DNA of 64,000 bases from contig NC_020908.1 in the NCBI RefSeq assembly GCF_000155735.2, positions 1,741,001 through 1,805,000 of the forward strand. Direction: 5' to 3'. The notes beneath the pieces are model-generated. The model saw only the letters and a program-made list of their open reading frames with translations, ran no database searches and was not told the origin of the DNA. Shown piece by piece: positions 9,366-18,507 of this stretch. The stretch's first letter is position 1. Every line of letters begins with the position of its first letter. Both the position numbers and the translations under genes were made by a program. The stretch is from Octadecabacter arcticus 238 (GTDB taxonomy: Bacteria > Pseudomonadota > Alphaproteobacteria > Rhodobacterales > Rhodobacteraceae).

Positions 9366-9523
9366 CCGGTCAGGTCGCGTAATAACAACAAGAACCCAAA
9401 AAATCAGCCACGAAAAATTCCTGTCTGTCTTACGTAACGGGGTGCGCATTTCCCCTGTGAGGTAAAGGCCCGGGAAGGACCCAAACACTTCAAAATTACA
9501 CGTTAAATTATGCCACCAAGGGC
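9366..9523 (-). repeat. Dispersed repeat R1, copy 1
   Basis: On the minus strand this matches 42721-42886 over about 150 bp and 28906-29015 over about 90 bp. The shared core includes GAAGTGTTTGGGTCCTT and CTCACAGGGGAAATGCGCAC. It is non-coding. The rest of the 9123-9742 spacer holds no gene that I can support. Confidence 0.75.
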
Positions 9524-9743
9524 CGGAAGCCGCCCTTCGCTGCGGGTGCGAGCCAAGAATGCTTCATTCGTCGGAGCAGACATTCAAATCGGCGCTGATC
9601 CGGATTTGTCTCTGCAGTACGGAAGGCAGCTGAGGCGTGCCTTGCCGACATTTGCACTGCTTCAGTGCCGTTTTTGCAAAGAGTTTGCCCATCCGGCGAT
9701 AGTTGCGGATGCGATGTCGAAAAGCCATCCATGGCGAACTGAA

Positions 9744-9770
9744 TTTGTGTTTGTGTTTGTGTTTGTGTTT
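9744..9770 (+). repeat. Hexanucleotide tandem repeat (TTTGTG, 4.5 units)
   Basis: Four and a half perfect TTTGTG units lie 125 bp upstream of the DUF3422 gene. Such a tract could change length by slippage; whether it affects the gene is unknown. Confidence 0.85.
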
Positions 9771-9789
9771 GGAATGGTTAGAGGGCAAC

Positions 9790-9805
9790 GTATACAATTG
9801 CATAC
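9790..9805. promoter_or_regulatory. Possible operator, palindrome GTATACAATTGCATAC
   Basis: GTAT and ATAC arms flank an AATT centre 90 bp upstream of the DUF3422 start. The shape resembles operators of FCD-type GntR regulators, but no regulator gene is adjacent. Weak call. Confidence 0.3.
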
Positions 9806-9894
9806 ATCCAATCCTTTGAAAAATAATGCTTTTTGTGGATAATGTGGGATAACTGATTACATAACTACTAATGACTCTAACCAAAGGCTTAGTT

Positions 9895-11175
9895 ATGCCC
9901 TTTTTCGGCGATCACCCCCTGCGTTACGCTTTAGCGAACGAATTGCATGCAAGGCCGTTTCCTTTGGTCAACACGCCAAGTCAGGCGGCCTACATTGCGA
10001 TGAAGCACGCAGCGGGTGATGCCCCGCGCGCCCGAACCGCAGAGAGGGCACACCTGATCGATTTACTCGATCGCTTTGACGTGTCGCATCCAAAGCCCAA
10101 TGCCACACATTTTTCGGGGAGCATTGGCCGCTATACGCTGAAGTGGGAAAGCCATACCGAGTTTGTGACCTATACGATCTTTGGGGACGGGACGGACGAT
10201 CACCCATTTTCGGCTGAAGCGTTTGCCGTATTCCCTGAAGATTGGTTGGCTTTGGCCCCCGGAGAATGTGTGACCTCTGCGTTGATCCGTGTAGAGCCTG
10301 GACCCGATGACGCCAGTATCACCAAAAAGGCCGCAAAGTGGTTCGTGCCCGAAAGTCTTGCGATTAGCCGCGTTCTTGATGATGCATTGGTCATAGCGGC
10401 GGACTTTCGGATCGACAGTGCTGGGCATATGCGGCTTGCGGTTTTTCCCCGACCCGAGGTTGGATCGCAGCGGATAGGTCGTGTTGTGCAACGTCTTTGT
10501 GAAATCGAGACATATAAATCGATGGCGATGCTTGGGCTAACCGAGGCCCGCGGGCTGAGCAGTCAGATGACACTTGCTGAATCCAAACTCAGCAACATTT
10601 TGGCGGACATGGCGACAGCAGATTCGGATCCCGCAAATGTCCTTACACAGCTTCTTGCGGTGTCTGGTCAGGTCGAAAATATGGGCGCACAATCGGCATA
10701 CCGGTTTGCCGCGACAGGCGCATATGAGCAGATTGTGAACCAACGGATTGACGTTTTGCGAGAAGACCGTTTTGAGGGGCGTCAAACCTTTGGCGAGTTT
10801 ATGATGCGGCGGTTTGATCCGGCAATGCGAACGGTGAATGCGACTGAACGTAGGCTTCAGGAGATGTCAGCTCGCGCCTTGAGAGCGGGAGAATTGCTAC
10901 GAACCCAAGTAGATGTCGAACGGTCAGCTCAAAACCAAGCTTTGTTAACCAGCATGGATAAACGGGCAGATTTGCAGTTGCGATTGCAAAAGACGGTAGA
11001 AGGATTGTCGGTCGTGGCCGTCAGTTATTACGCGGTAAATATCTCGCTGTATGTTCTAGGGCCGCTTGAAAAAGCTTACGGTATCTCCAAAATATTTCTC
11101 GCCGCTGGGGTCACGCCTGTCGTGTTGATTTTCGTTTGGCTGTTACTACATCGCGTCCATAAGCAATCGGACTAA
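9895..11175 (+). CDS. DUF3422 family membrane-anchored protein
   Basis: The 426-residue product from ATG 9895 (MPFFGDHPLRYALANELHAR) matches the DUF3422 family, common in Rhodobacterales. I prefer this start over the in-frame ATG at 9871 because AAAGG lies just upstream of it. The N-terminal motif HPLRYALANELHARPFP is the family hallmark. The middle is alpha-helical and long-stalked, and two hydrophobic segments near the C-terminus (VVAVSYYAVNISLYVLGPL and IFLAAGVTPVVLIFVWLLL) should span the inner membrane. The biochemical function of the family is not known. It is a single gene with no co-directional neighbour; the next feature downstream is mobile DNA. Confidence 0.85.
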   Translation: MPFFGDHPLRYALANELHARPFPLVNTPSQAAYIAMKHAAGDAPRARTAERAHLIDLLDRFDVSHPKPNATHFSGSIGRYTLKWESHTEFVTYTIFGDGTDDHPFSAEAFAVFPEDWLALAPGECVTSALIRVEPGPDDASITKKAAKWFVPESLAISRVLDDALVIAADFRIDSAGHMRLAVFPRPEVGSQRIGRVVQRLCEIETYKSMAMLGLTEARGLSSQMTLAESKLSNILADMATADSDPANVLTQLLAVSGQVENMGAQSAYRFAATGAYEQIVNQRIDVLREDRFEGRQTFGEFMMRRFDPAMRTVNATERRLQEMSARALRAGELLRTQVDVERSAQNQALLTSMDKRADLQLRLQKTVEGLSVVAVSYYAVNISLYVLGPLEKAYGISKIFLAAGVTPVVLIFVWLLLHRVHKQSD

Positions 11176-11355
11176 TGCCAATATTTGCATTCCTCAATTA
11201 CGATATTTTTGCATTTTAAAGTGACCATTGGCTGAAACACAGCAAACGGCTGAACAATCCGCATATCGACGTTTTAGCCGACAAAGTGCTGCACTGAATG
11301 GCCGCAATGACGGGCCGCGCTGCAGCAACTTAAAGAGGCGGTGAAATACAGCAAT

Positions 11356-11371
11356 GGTGTAGGTTTCTCGG
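11356..11371 (-). repeat. Solo terminal motif of an IS91-like element
   Basis: GGTGTAGGTTTCTCGG is identical to the terminal 16 bp of the two IS91-like elements at 38413-41062 (as its complement) and 60795-63444. No transposase is attached in this orientation, so it appears to be a leftover end. It lies in the 11176-11537 spacer, which otherwise holds only repeat-like DNA. Confidence 0.55.
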
Positions 11372-11537
11372 TCGCTGCACCATGCACATTTTGACATGAA
11401 GGGCGGAAGGACGAGGCCGCTTGCGCGGCAATGGCGCTTTTTGCGGGTGTTCTGGGCGGATTCTAGTGCCGCGCATTTTGTGATCTGGCTGATTTGTTTG
11501 ACGATTGGGTTTCCCAATCTTTGAACAGGAGGCTTTC

Positions 11538-11835
11538 ATGAAAGAGGATAAGACAACGCCGCTGCGTGAGCGGATGATCGAAGATATGCGTATCCGTGGA
11601 CTGGGTGCCAAGACACAGCAAGCTCATATCAGGGCGGTCAGATACTTTGCTGAGTTTGTTGGTCGGTCGCCCGATGCTGCAACGCCGGATGAGCTGCGAG
11701 CGTATCAGCTTCACATGACCAATACTGGGGTCTCAATCGGTGTGTTCAACGCCAGGATTGTATCTTTGCGGTTCTTTTTTGGTGTGACATGTGCGCGTGA
11801 AGAGATGAAGCGGTACATGCAGTTCCGGCGCAAAG
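11538..11835 (+). pseudogene. Tyrosine recombinase, N-terminal fragment (IS91-associated type)
   Basis: From ATG 11538, preceded by an AGGAGG ribosome site, about 99 residues match the N-terminal SAM-like domain of the phage-integrase-type recombinase that precedes IS91-family transposases (LRERMIEDMRIRGLGAKTQQAHIRAVRYFAEFVGRSPD). It is a relative of the complete recombinase at 38554-39468. At about residue 98 (MQFRRKG) the sequence switches abruptly to an IS3 transposase fragment, so the catalytic domain is missing. Confidence 0.75.
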
Positions 11836-11850
11836 GGTATGAAGCATTCT

Positions 11851-12175
11851 CGTGGTGCGCCGTATCACCCGCAAACCCAAGGCAAGATCCCTCTCATGGC
11901 TTGCAAGCAAACCACTACTGGGCAGTGGAGCGATGGCATCAGACTTTGAAGAACCGCATCTTTCTGGAAAACTACTTTCTGCCAGGGATCTCGAAGCGCA
12001 GATCGAAGCCTTCGTCGATCACTATAACCACCTGCGCTTCCACGAGAGCCTGAACAACGTCACACCATCTGACGTCTACTTCGACCGTGACAAAGCCACT
12101 CCACAACAAAGAGAAAGGATCAAATGAAAGACACTCGAAGCGCGGCGCTTGCATCACAGTCAACGCGCGGCATAA
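11851..12175 (+). pseudogene. IS3-family OrfB, C-terminal fragment with mini-element and stop
   Basis: Reading across frames gives RGAPYHPQTQGKI, then a 38/39-bp palindromic mini-element, then ERWHQTLKNRIFLENYFLPG, a one-base deletion, and DLEAQIEAFVDHYNHLRFHESL. This is the C-terminal part of an IS3-family OrfB, including the catalytic Glu region (IERWHQTLK). A TGA at 12125-12127 replaces the CGA expected in ERIKR, after which KTLEARRLHHSQRAA continues to the TAA at 12173-12175. The same IS3 type is seen as a fuller remnant at 22010-24440. Confidence 0.78.
11889..11927 (+). repeat. Palindromic mini-element in IS3 remnant (38-39 bp)
   Basis: CCCTCTCA, then the imperfect hairpin TGGCTTGCAAGCAAACCA, then CTACTGGGCAGTG, followed by GA. 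It interrupts the codons between QGKI and ERW of the IS3 transposase, sense relative to that gene. Confidence 0.75.
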
Positions 12176-13045
12176 TGCAACTAACCAGATGAGCCAGACA
12201 CTCTCATAATCTAAGCCGCCTTTGGACCCAAAAACTCTGCCGACGTACACTTCCATGTCGTCTTCACCATGCCATCGAAGATTGCCCGGATCGCATATTG
12301 GAATAAGCGGTCGTTCTATGGGCTATTGTTCAAAGCGTCCGCAGAGGCGGTGATGACAATCGCCGCAGACCCCAAGCGCATGGGCGCGAAGGTCGGCATA
12401 ACCAGCGTGCTCCACACGTGGGGTTCAGCGCTTACGCATCATCCTCATATCCACATGATTTTGCCGGGTGGCGGCCTGTCAGCCGACGGCACAAAGTGGG
12501 TTGCCTGCAAGCCGGGGTTCTTCGTGCATTTGCGGGTGCTGTCGCGGCTGTTCATTCGTCTCTTCATCGAAGGCTTGCTCGCTTTGCACCGGGCAGCAGA
12601 GCTCTCCTTCTTCGGCGACCTGACTGGTTTGGCCGGTGTTGATGACTTCACAACGTGGCTCGCCCCGTTCCACAAGATCGAATGGGTGGTGTACGCCAAG
12701 CCGCCCTTCGGAGGGTCTGAAGCGGTTCTGTCCTACCTCAGTCGGTACACCCATCGGGTCGCGATCTCGAATGCACGCTTGGTCAGCGCGGATGCAAAGA
12801 CCGTCGCCTTCCGTTGGAAGGATTACCGTATCAAACGGGGTGACCGGCAGAAGGTGATGCGGCTGGCTACACCAGAGTTCATTCGCCGGTTTTTGATGCA
12901 CGTCCTTCCCGATCGGTTCCACCGCATCCGTCATTACGGCCTGTTGGCTAGCTCAACCCGGAAAGCCAATATCACCAAGGTTCGTGCCTTGCTCTGCATC
13001 CAGACCGGAACGTGTCAACGACTTTGAGACAGTGGCTTTTGGACT

Positions 13046-14059
13046 TTAGGCTTGGGTTTCTTCGGTTGGTTTTGGTGGGTTGATCCAGACGGCGGTCGGG
13101 ATTTGAGGCGGTTTTGGTGGTTTGTGTACGAAGCGTTCGGGCGTGGCGAGGAATGCCGCGTCTAGTGTTGCTTGTCGCGCGGTGTAGATTTCTTGGGCCT
13201 GCCCAAAATGGATTTGGTCGGGCGTCATCAGACCAATCCCGGCGTGATGATGGTCTTGGTTATACCATGCAAAGAACCTGCGGCAGAATGCGCGAGCCTG
13301 CTCGATGGTTTCAAAGTTCTTGGGGAACTCTGGCTGATATTTCAGTGTTTTGAAGTGGGCTTCGGAGAACGGGTTGTCGTTTGAGGTGTGGGGCCGACTG
13401 TGGGACTTGAGCACACCAAGATCAACCAGCATCAGGGCTGTCGTCTTTGCCTTCATGGGCCCACCGCGATCTGCATGCAATGTCAGCTGATCGCGTGGAA
13501 CCTCGTGTTTTTCCATCGCGTCGATGAACAGCTCTTTGAACTGGCTGGCGCTCTCCGCGTGCTCGACGCGCCAGCCAACAACGCGGCGGCTGAAGATGTC
13601 GAGGATGACATAGAGATAGAAGTAGGACCATTTCACCGGGCCCCTCAGCTTGGTGATGTCCCAAGACCAGACCTGATTGGGGGCTTCAGCTAGAAGTTCA
13701 GGCTTTTGATAGACGGGATGTGTGCGCTGTCGGCGGCGTTCGCCAACTTCGCCCTGCGCGGCCAATATCCGATACATCGTGCGGATTGAACACAGATAGG
13801 TGCCTTCATCCAGCAAGGTGGCAAAGACCTCTGTGGGCGTCTGATCCGCAAAGCGGGGTTCGCGCAGGTGGTGCAATACCTGGTCTCTTTCCCTTTCCGG
13901 CAGAGCCCGCGAAGACGCTGCGCGCGGTGGGCGTGTGCGTGGTGGTGCCGTCAGCGCCGCACGCTGTCGAAGAACGCTCGCGCGCGATAATGATAGCGCG
14001 GCGCAGACAGCCGAGGTCAAGCCGCTGCCGGTGGGCAATGCAATCGCGACGGCCATCAT
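13046..14059 (-). CDS. IS3-family transposase OrfB (copy 1)
   Basis: The 337-residue OrfB carries the integrase-type DDE core: [12 protein letters not shown] (first Asp), [11 protein letters not shown] (second Asp) and [17 protein letters not shown] (Glu). Its ATG overlaps the stop of OrfA (ATGA). A run of eight A residues in orfA, followed by an open -1 frame that runs into orfB, suggests that the active OrfAB fusion is made by programmed -1 frameshifting, as is usual in IS3 elements. Confidence 0.92.
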   Translation of the reverse strand: MMAVAIALPTGSGLTSAVCAALSLSRASVLRQRAALTAPPRTRPPRAASSRALPERERDQVLHHLREPRFADQTPTEVFATLLDEGTYLCSIRTMYRILAAQGEVGERRRQRTHPVYQKPELLAEAPNQVWSWDITKLRGPVKWSYFYLYVILDIFSRRVVGWRVEHAESASQFKELFIDAMEKHEVPRDQLTLHADRGGPMKAKTTALMLVDLGVLKSHSRPHTSNDNPFSEAHFKTLKYQPEFPKNFETIEQARAFCRRFFAWYNQDHHHAGIGLMTPDQIHFGQAQEIYTARQATLDAAFLATPERFVHKPPKPPQIPTAVWINPPKPTEETQA

Positions 14060-14538
14060 GATTTGCCGCTGCGCTCTTGCGTCTGCTCCATCTCGTCCAG
14101 AAGTCCCGCCACTTTTTTTTGGATGGCAATGATGGCTTCCGCCTGATCCAGACGGCGCCGCAAGGCTGTCACCTCACGGTTGGCCTTAGCCAGCTCAGCT
14201 TGCAATGGATTGGCAGGTGCCTTTTGTGGGCCACGGCGCATTGGCTGCAATGCACCCAATGTGCCGGCCGCCCGCGCACGGCGCCAATCGGTCAGTGCAG
14301 AGGAATAAAGCCCCTCCCGCCGTAGAATGGCGGAAACCCCGCCAGTGTCTGCCACTTGGTCCGTCTCATCCAGAATGCGCAGTTTGTATTTGGCTGTGAA
14401 GTTGCGTCGCTTCGGGATGCTCGTCAGTTCCGCTGTGGGAGCCAACGGCGCATTAACAACGCGGGGAGGCGACGTCGGGGCCAAAACGGCTCCAGATCCA
14501 GCATCTGGCGAAAGTGGTGATTGTGAAGGCATAACCAT
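14056..14538 (-). CDS. IS3-family OrfA helix-turn-helix protein (copy 1)
   Basis: The 160-residue protein has a Pro/Ala-rich N-terminus, then a helix-turn-helix ([29 protein letters not shown]) and a C-terminal leucine-zipper-like coiled coil ([23 protein letters not shown]). It binds the IS ends in related elements. The A8 slippery run lies at codons IQKKV. Confidence 0.9.
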   Translation of the reverse strand: MVMPSQSPLSPDAGSGAVLAPTSPPRVVNAPLAPTAELTSIPKRRNFTAKYKLRILDETDQVADTGGVSAILRREGLYSSALTDWRRARAAGTLGALQPMRRGPQKAPANPLQAELAKANREVTALRRRLDQAEAIIAIQKKVAGLLDEMEQTQERSGKS

Positions 14539-15117
14539 GGGTTCGTTCTCCTACGCCCTCAAGTGTAAACTTTAGCCAGTCAATTGTCTCACGCTTATTG
14601 GCACGGAGGGGACGGCTGAACATACCGCTGCGCCATGTCGGAACCCGAGACCGCTCAGCTCACCCTGCGCGAGCCATGCCCGTGCTGCGGTGGCCCCATG
14701 CGCATCATTGAGATCTTTCGGCGCGGGCAGATACCGATGTCGCGCGCGCCACCAAGGGAGCAGGCGGCATGACACGATACTTGACCATTCAATACAACGA
14801 GCGCTGGTTGCCACTGGTAGACTGGACCAGACCGCCTGCGCCCATCGTCCCAAATGACAGCTGCAAATGTGCCACACCCCCACAATCGATGAAATATCTA
14901 TTGCCAATGCCGCGAAGAATGATGGCGATGCGCGCGCGCAAGGGGGTCAGCAGTGCGCCCGTGGCACCATTGCAATCAACCGCAATTACTCTTTCCCCAT
15001 AGGCAGCACCCAGCCACCGCAGCTTCCTCTTTCCGAGGTTTGTCAACGCGGGCCGCACTCAGCGCCCGAAGGCAAAATTGCACTCCGACCGCATCGAAAA
15101 CCTTCAGGAAAGCAGAC

Positions 15118-15228
15118 ATCCGCTGCAAGCGCGAGCCATCCATTCTGCGGGGTTGGAAGCCGACATTCAGGCCACCCCAAACTGAGCTTGACGCCGCGCT
15201 GCCGCAAGCCTGCTTCGAGCCCTTAGTG
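15118..15228 (+). repeat. Dispersed repeat R2, copy 1
   Basis: About 110 bp match the reverse complement of 26435-26552 at roughly 85% by eye, including CGCTGCAAGCGCGAGCCA and CCGACATTCAGGCCACCCCA. It lies in the 14773-15343 spacer between the IS91 remnant and tctA, which contains no gene I can support. Confidence 0.65.
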
Positions 15229-15343
15229 CGGCTATCGCACCGTACGCTGCTTTAGCGTGTCCTAAATCTAAACAGAACAACAACACAACTGAGCACTTTG
15301 CGTCCTCGCTTCCCTGAATAGCTCTCGAAAAGTCGCTTAGCTC

Positions 15344-16855
15344 CTAGTCGCCGTCTGCGACGCCTTCAGAGCGAAGTCGCGCGTACATGGCACGCATACT
15401 GGGCAGCAAAATAAGGATCACCGCGATGATCAGCAAGCCCAGCGTCATCGGGCGTTCCCAGATGAAGGATATCCCACCGTACAGCTGCACGGCCCGCGCA
15501 AAATTATCTTCCATCATCCCGCCTAGAATAAAGCCGATCAGCAGCGGTGGCAGAGGGTAATTTGCGAATCTCAGCGCGATCCCACAGACACCGAAGCCCA
15601 CCAACAAAAGCAGTTCTGTCGCGTTGTTCTGCCCGATATAGGCCCCCATTAGAGTAAAAAACATAATGAACGGAATCAGGTAGTTGCGCGGAATTGCGAG
15701 GACTTTAGCAATGTAGGGGATGAGCGGCAAATTCAGGATCAACAACACAAGGTTGCCGATGAACATCGACATAATGACCGCCCAGAAAATCTGTGGATCG
15801 TCAATCATCAGGCGTGGGCCAGGGGTGACGTTTAGCGCAATGAGTGCGCCCAGAAGGATCGCAGTGGTGCCCGACCCCGGAATACCTAGAGTTAGCAGCG
15901 GCACGAACGATCCAGTGCAGGCCGCGTTATTGGCGGTTTCAGGCGCGGCGAGGCCTTTAATTGAGCCTTTGCCGAATTCTGCCTGTTCTTCCTTGGTCGC
16001 AAGGTTGCGTTCCACCGCGTAGCCAAGAAAGGAAGCAATCGTTGCCCCTGCGCCAGGTAGCACACCAATGAAAAAGCCTTGAATGGATTGGCGGCCAATC
16101 ACAGGCGCAATTGCTCGCGCTTCGGCGCGGGTGATGCGCAGATCTTTGATCTCTCCGCCGTCGTCACCAATATTTTTTGGTTTAAGGACGAGGAAGATCG
16201 CCTCGGGTAGCGCAAACATCGCCATGGCGAGCGTGACGAACCCAAAACCGGATTGAAGCTCCATAAAGCCGCCCGTAAAGCGCGGCATGTTGAACAGTGA
16301 ACCCAGACCAACAGTCGCCATGATCAGACCCAGTACGGTCATCAACAGCGCCTTGGCCACCTGTCCGTTTCCCGCAAACGCCGCGATTGCAGACAAGCCG
16401 ACAATCATCAACCCGAAGTATTCGGCGGAATGAAACAAAAGCGCGACCGAAGACAACATCGGCGCGAAGATCATGAGCAAAATTGCGCCAATCGTACCGC
16501 CAGCAAAACTGGAGATGGCGGCGATGGTCAGCGCCTTGCCAGCCTTACCCTGCCTTGCCATCGGATAACCGTCGAATGCCGAGGCGACCGTGCCCGCAAC
16601 GCCGGGCGCGTTGAGCAGAATAGATGAGGTAGAACCGCCAAAGATCGCGCCGTAATAGACGCCCGCCAACAAAATTAGCGCGGCAGACGGATCGCCAATC
16701 GAAATTGCGACAGGGATCATGATAGCGATGATCGACATCGGGCCAAGGCCGGGCAGCATACCGATAAACGTACCGATCAGGCAGCCCCCAATGACCATAA
16801 GTAGATTTTGCAGGGACATGGCCGTTTGCAGGCCGATAAGAATTCCTTCAAGCAT
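15344..16855 (-). CDS. tctA: Tripartite tricarboxylate transporter, large membrane subunit TctA
   Basis: The 503-residue protein from ATG 16855 (MLEGILIGLQTAMSLQNLLM) is a polytopic membrane protein of the TctA family, with the conserved GxLPGLGPM motif (GMLPGLGPMSIIAIMIP), GVYYGAIFGGSTSSILLNAPG near residues 60-80 and LGIPGSGTTAILLGAL in the second half. The upstream in-frame extension inside tctB is not used. With TctB and the periplasmic TctC it forms a secondary transporter for citrate or other tricarboxylates, driven by an ion gradient. The start lies four bases after the tctB stop, so the genes are coupled. The set is divergent from its likely regulators tctD/tctE. Confidence 0.93.
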   Translation of the reverse strand: MLEGILIGLQTAMSLQNLLMVIGGCLIGTFIGMLPGLGPMSIIAIMIPVAISIGDPSAALILLAGVYYGAIFGGSTSSILLNAPGVAGTVASAFDGYPMARQGKAGKALTIAAISSFAGGTIGAILLMIFAPMLSSVALLFHSAEYFGLMIVGLSAIAAFAGNGQVAKALLMTVLGLIMATVGLGSLFNMPRFTGGFMELQSGFGFVTLAMAMFALPEAIFLVLKPKNIGDDGGEIKDLRITRAEARAIAPVIGRQSIQGFFIGVLPGAGATIASFLGYAVERNLATKEEQAEFGKGSIKGLAAPETANNAACTGSFVPLLTLGIPGSGTTAILLGALIALNVTPGPRLMIDDPQIFWAVIMSMFIGNLVLLILNLPLIPYIAKVLAIPRNYLIPFIMFFTLMGAYIGQNNATELLLLVGFGVCGIALRFANYPLPPLLIGFILGGMMEDNFARAVQLYGGISFIWERPMTLGLLIIAVILILLPSMRAMYARLRSEGVADGD

Positions 16856-16859
16856 GTGA

Positions 16860-17342
16860 TCAGACTCCCATAAAGTACGGTAGGGGGCGCAGGAAAATCC
16901 CCAGGACTTCTTGCACGAGGTACCAGACAACGACGGCTGTAGTGAGCGATATGGGCACCATGATGTGCCATTTACGTTCACCCAAAATGAATGATCCTAG
17001 GACCAGAAACGTGGTCGTTGACCCGAGAAACCCGACGGTGCGCAGGCACAGCGCATAGGCGACCATGAGCGCTAGCATCAGGATTGCCTGGCCAAGTTTG
17101 TAGTCAGTCAGACGGCGGTAGTCGATCTCGCCTTCAGTGTCGTCAGCTTTTTCAAATCCGAGCAGAATTGCTAGGGACAGACCAATACCAAAAATTGACA
17201 GAATTTTCGGAAAAGAACTGGGCCAGATGGGTTTGCGTTGCATGAACGGTGCGAGAGTGCCGTCCATAGTGAACCACGCTGTGTAGCCATAAAATAAGCA
17301 GATGCTCAGCAAAATAAGTGCGATCCAACGATCCAAAGCCAT
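16860..17342 (-). CDS. tctB: Tripartite tricarboxylate transporter, small membrane subunit TctB
   Basis: The 160 residues contain four predicted membrane helices: residues 6-24 (WIALILLSICLFYGYTAWF), about 46-62, two close helices around 88-120, and WHIMVPISLTTAVVVWYLVQ. This is the normal topology and length for TctB. Between tctC (72 bp upstream) and tctA (4 bp downstream), it completes the membrane part of the transporter. Confidence 0.9.
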   Translation of the reverse strand: MALDRWIALILLSICLFYGYTAWFTMDGTLAPFMQRKPIWPSSFPKILSIFGIGLSLAILLGFEKADDTEGEIDYRRLTDYKLGQAILMLALMVAYALCLRTVGFLGSTTTFLVLGSFILGERKWHIMVPISLTTAVVVWYLVQEVLGIFLRPLPYFMGV

Positions 17343-17413
17343 GCGATCAATTCCCCAAATAGTCGTAAAACAGGTTGGGCGGCGCGATGTGTCGCGCCGC
17401 CCGTGAAGGCCCC

Positions 17414-18400
17414 TTAAAGGAAGCCCAGTTTGGTCATCAGATCGCCAATAACCTTTTCCTGATTTTCAAGGAAGTCGCTGAAATCGTCGCCAGGATTGTG
17501 GATGTTGACCCAGCCGTTACGGGCCCGAACAGTTTCCCATTCTTCGGTGTCATACATCGCAGCCAACGCCGCCTGATAAACTGCAAGGTCTTCCGCTGGA
17601 AGGCCCGGTGCCGCGAAGAAGCCGCGCCAGTTAACGAAGGTGGTGTCGATACCTTGTTCCATCATCGTCATGGAGTCCGGTGACGCGGGAACGCGTTCAG
17701 CAGACGTGACGCCGATAATTTTGACTTCGCCAGCTTCTGCAAGATCAATTGCTTCGGACAGACCTGTGGACAACGCCTTGATCTCACCTGACAACAGGGC
17801 AGCCATCGCGGTTCCGCCAGCGTCATATGGAATGTAGTTCACATCCAGTGGATCACGGCCCGCAGCTTCCATTACCATGGCCGCAACGAGGTGATCGAGA
17901 CCGCCGGGAACAGATCCGCCTCCAACAGGCGTGCCAGAAGCGTCGGCGTCATAGGCGGCCAGAAAGCCTTCCATGTCGTTAATCGGGCTGTCTTTGCCAA
18001 CAACGATTGCCGCGTAATCACCGATGGTGCCTGCAACAAGCGTGAGGTCGCGGAAGCTTTGCGGGATTTCACCAGTTAGTGCGCGGATCACAATGGGGGT
18101 CGAATTGACCATCAGCGTCCCGTAGTTGCTTTCGGCGTTTTCAATCAGATAAGCGATGGCTGTACCGCCGCCGCCGCCGGACATGTTCTCAAAGGATGCA
18201 GATCCGATCAGGCCAGATTCGGTGAGCGCCTCGCCAGTTCCACGCGCGGTGCCATCCCAACCGCCACCGGCACCGCCGGGAATTAGAAAGTGGATGCTAT
18301 CCAGCATTTGGTGGCCATCTGCGAAAGCTGGCGTGCCAAGACCCAAAGTTGCGACAGCAGTCGCCATCAGGGCGCGACGGCCCATTTTCATCGTTGTCAT
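17414..18400 (-). CDS. tctC: Periplasmic tricarboxylate-binding protein TctC
   Basis: The start is the ATG at 18400, with GGAGAA seven bases upstream; the open frame further 5' lacks a signal peptide. The 328-residue precursor begins MTTMKMGRRALMATAVATLG and is probably cleaved after PAFA. The mature protein has the Bug/TctC fold signatures: IHFLIPGGAGGGWDGTAR, NMSGGGGGTAIAYLIE, GGGSVPGGLDHLVAAM and YDAGGTAMAALLSGEI. It captures the substrate and delivers it to TctAB. It is the first gene of the operon, divergent from tctD across a 107-bp spacer. Confidence 0.92.
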   Translation of the reverse strand: MTTMKMGRRALMATAVATLGLGTPAFADGHQMLDSIHFLIPGGAGGGWDGTARGTGEALTESGLIGSASFENMSGGGGGTAIAYLIENAESNYGTLMVNSTPIVIRALTGEIPQSFRDLTLVAGTIGDYAAIVVGKDSPINDMEGFLAAYDADASGTPVGGGSVPGGLDHLVAAMVMEAAGRDPLDVNYIPYDAGGTAMAALLSGEIKALSTGLSEAIDLAEAGEVKIIGVTSAERVPASPDSMTMMEQGIDTTFVNWRGFFAAPGLPAEDLAVYQAALAAMYDTEEWETVRARNGWVNIHNPGDDFSDFLENQEKVIGDLMTKLGFL

Positions 18401-18464
18401 TGTATTCTCCCATTTGGTAGCCGTTCTCCTGACGACACCGTGAATGTAGACAAACACGGCAACC

Positions 18465-18480
18465 TGACACAAACCTGTCA
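18465..18480. promoter_or_regulatory. Inverted repeat TGACA-N6-TGTCA in the tctC/tctD divergent spacer
   Basis: TGACACAAACCTGTCA lies 28 bp upstream of tctD and 65 bp upstream of tctC, at a place where one regulator could control both directions. It is a candidate binding site for the TctD response regulator. Assignment is by position and symmetry only. Confidence 0.4.
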
Positions 18481-18507
18481 TCCGCTTAAATAAGAGGCGT
18501 CGCGCAC

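Larger units (their letters stand above)
13006..14610 (-). mobile_element. IS3-family element, copy 1 (1,605 bp, GAC duplication)
   Basis: The left end reads CGGAACGTGTCAACGAC and the right end, on the minus strand, CCCTCCGTGCCAATAAG; both share an internal GAGACA block. GAC is duplicated at 13003-13005 and 14611-14613. It is inserted in the IS91 transposase remnant. Full copies are found at 24514-26118 and, with a nested insertion, at 43906-47171. Confidence 0.92.
12246..14772 (+). pseudogene. IS91-family (HUH) transposase, truncated and split by IS3-family copy 1
   Basis: From about VHFHVVFT (12246) the frame follows IS91 transposases through HHPHIHMILPGGG (the HUH histidine pair), FFGDLTGLAGV, the catalytic Tyr region YLSRYTHRVAISNARL and RHYGLLASS. 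The N-terminal zinc-finger region is absent. At 13005 the IS3-family element interrupts, duplicating GAC. After it, the C-terminus with the CPCCGG zinc motif and SRAPPREQAA ends at TGA 14770-14772, in a shifted frame. The 3' non-coding part of the IS91 element then probably runs to about 15030. Confidence 0.82.

Noticed and set aside
9744..9770. Phase-variable coding repeat
   Set aside because: The TTTGTG tract is not inside a supported gene; at most it lies in the leader of the DUF3422 gene.
15344..16981. Long version of TctA starting at 16981
   Set aside because: The extra 42 residues overlap tctB out of its frame and lack a ribosome site; ATG 16855 gives the normal membrane N-terminus.
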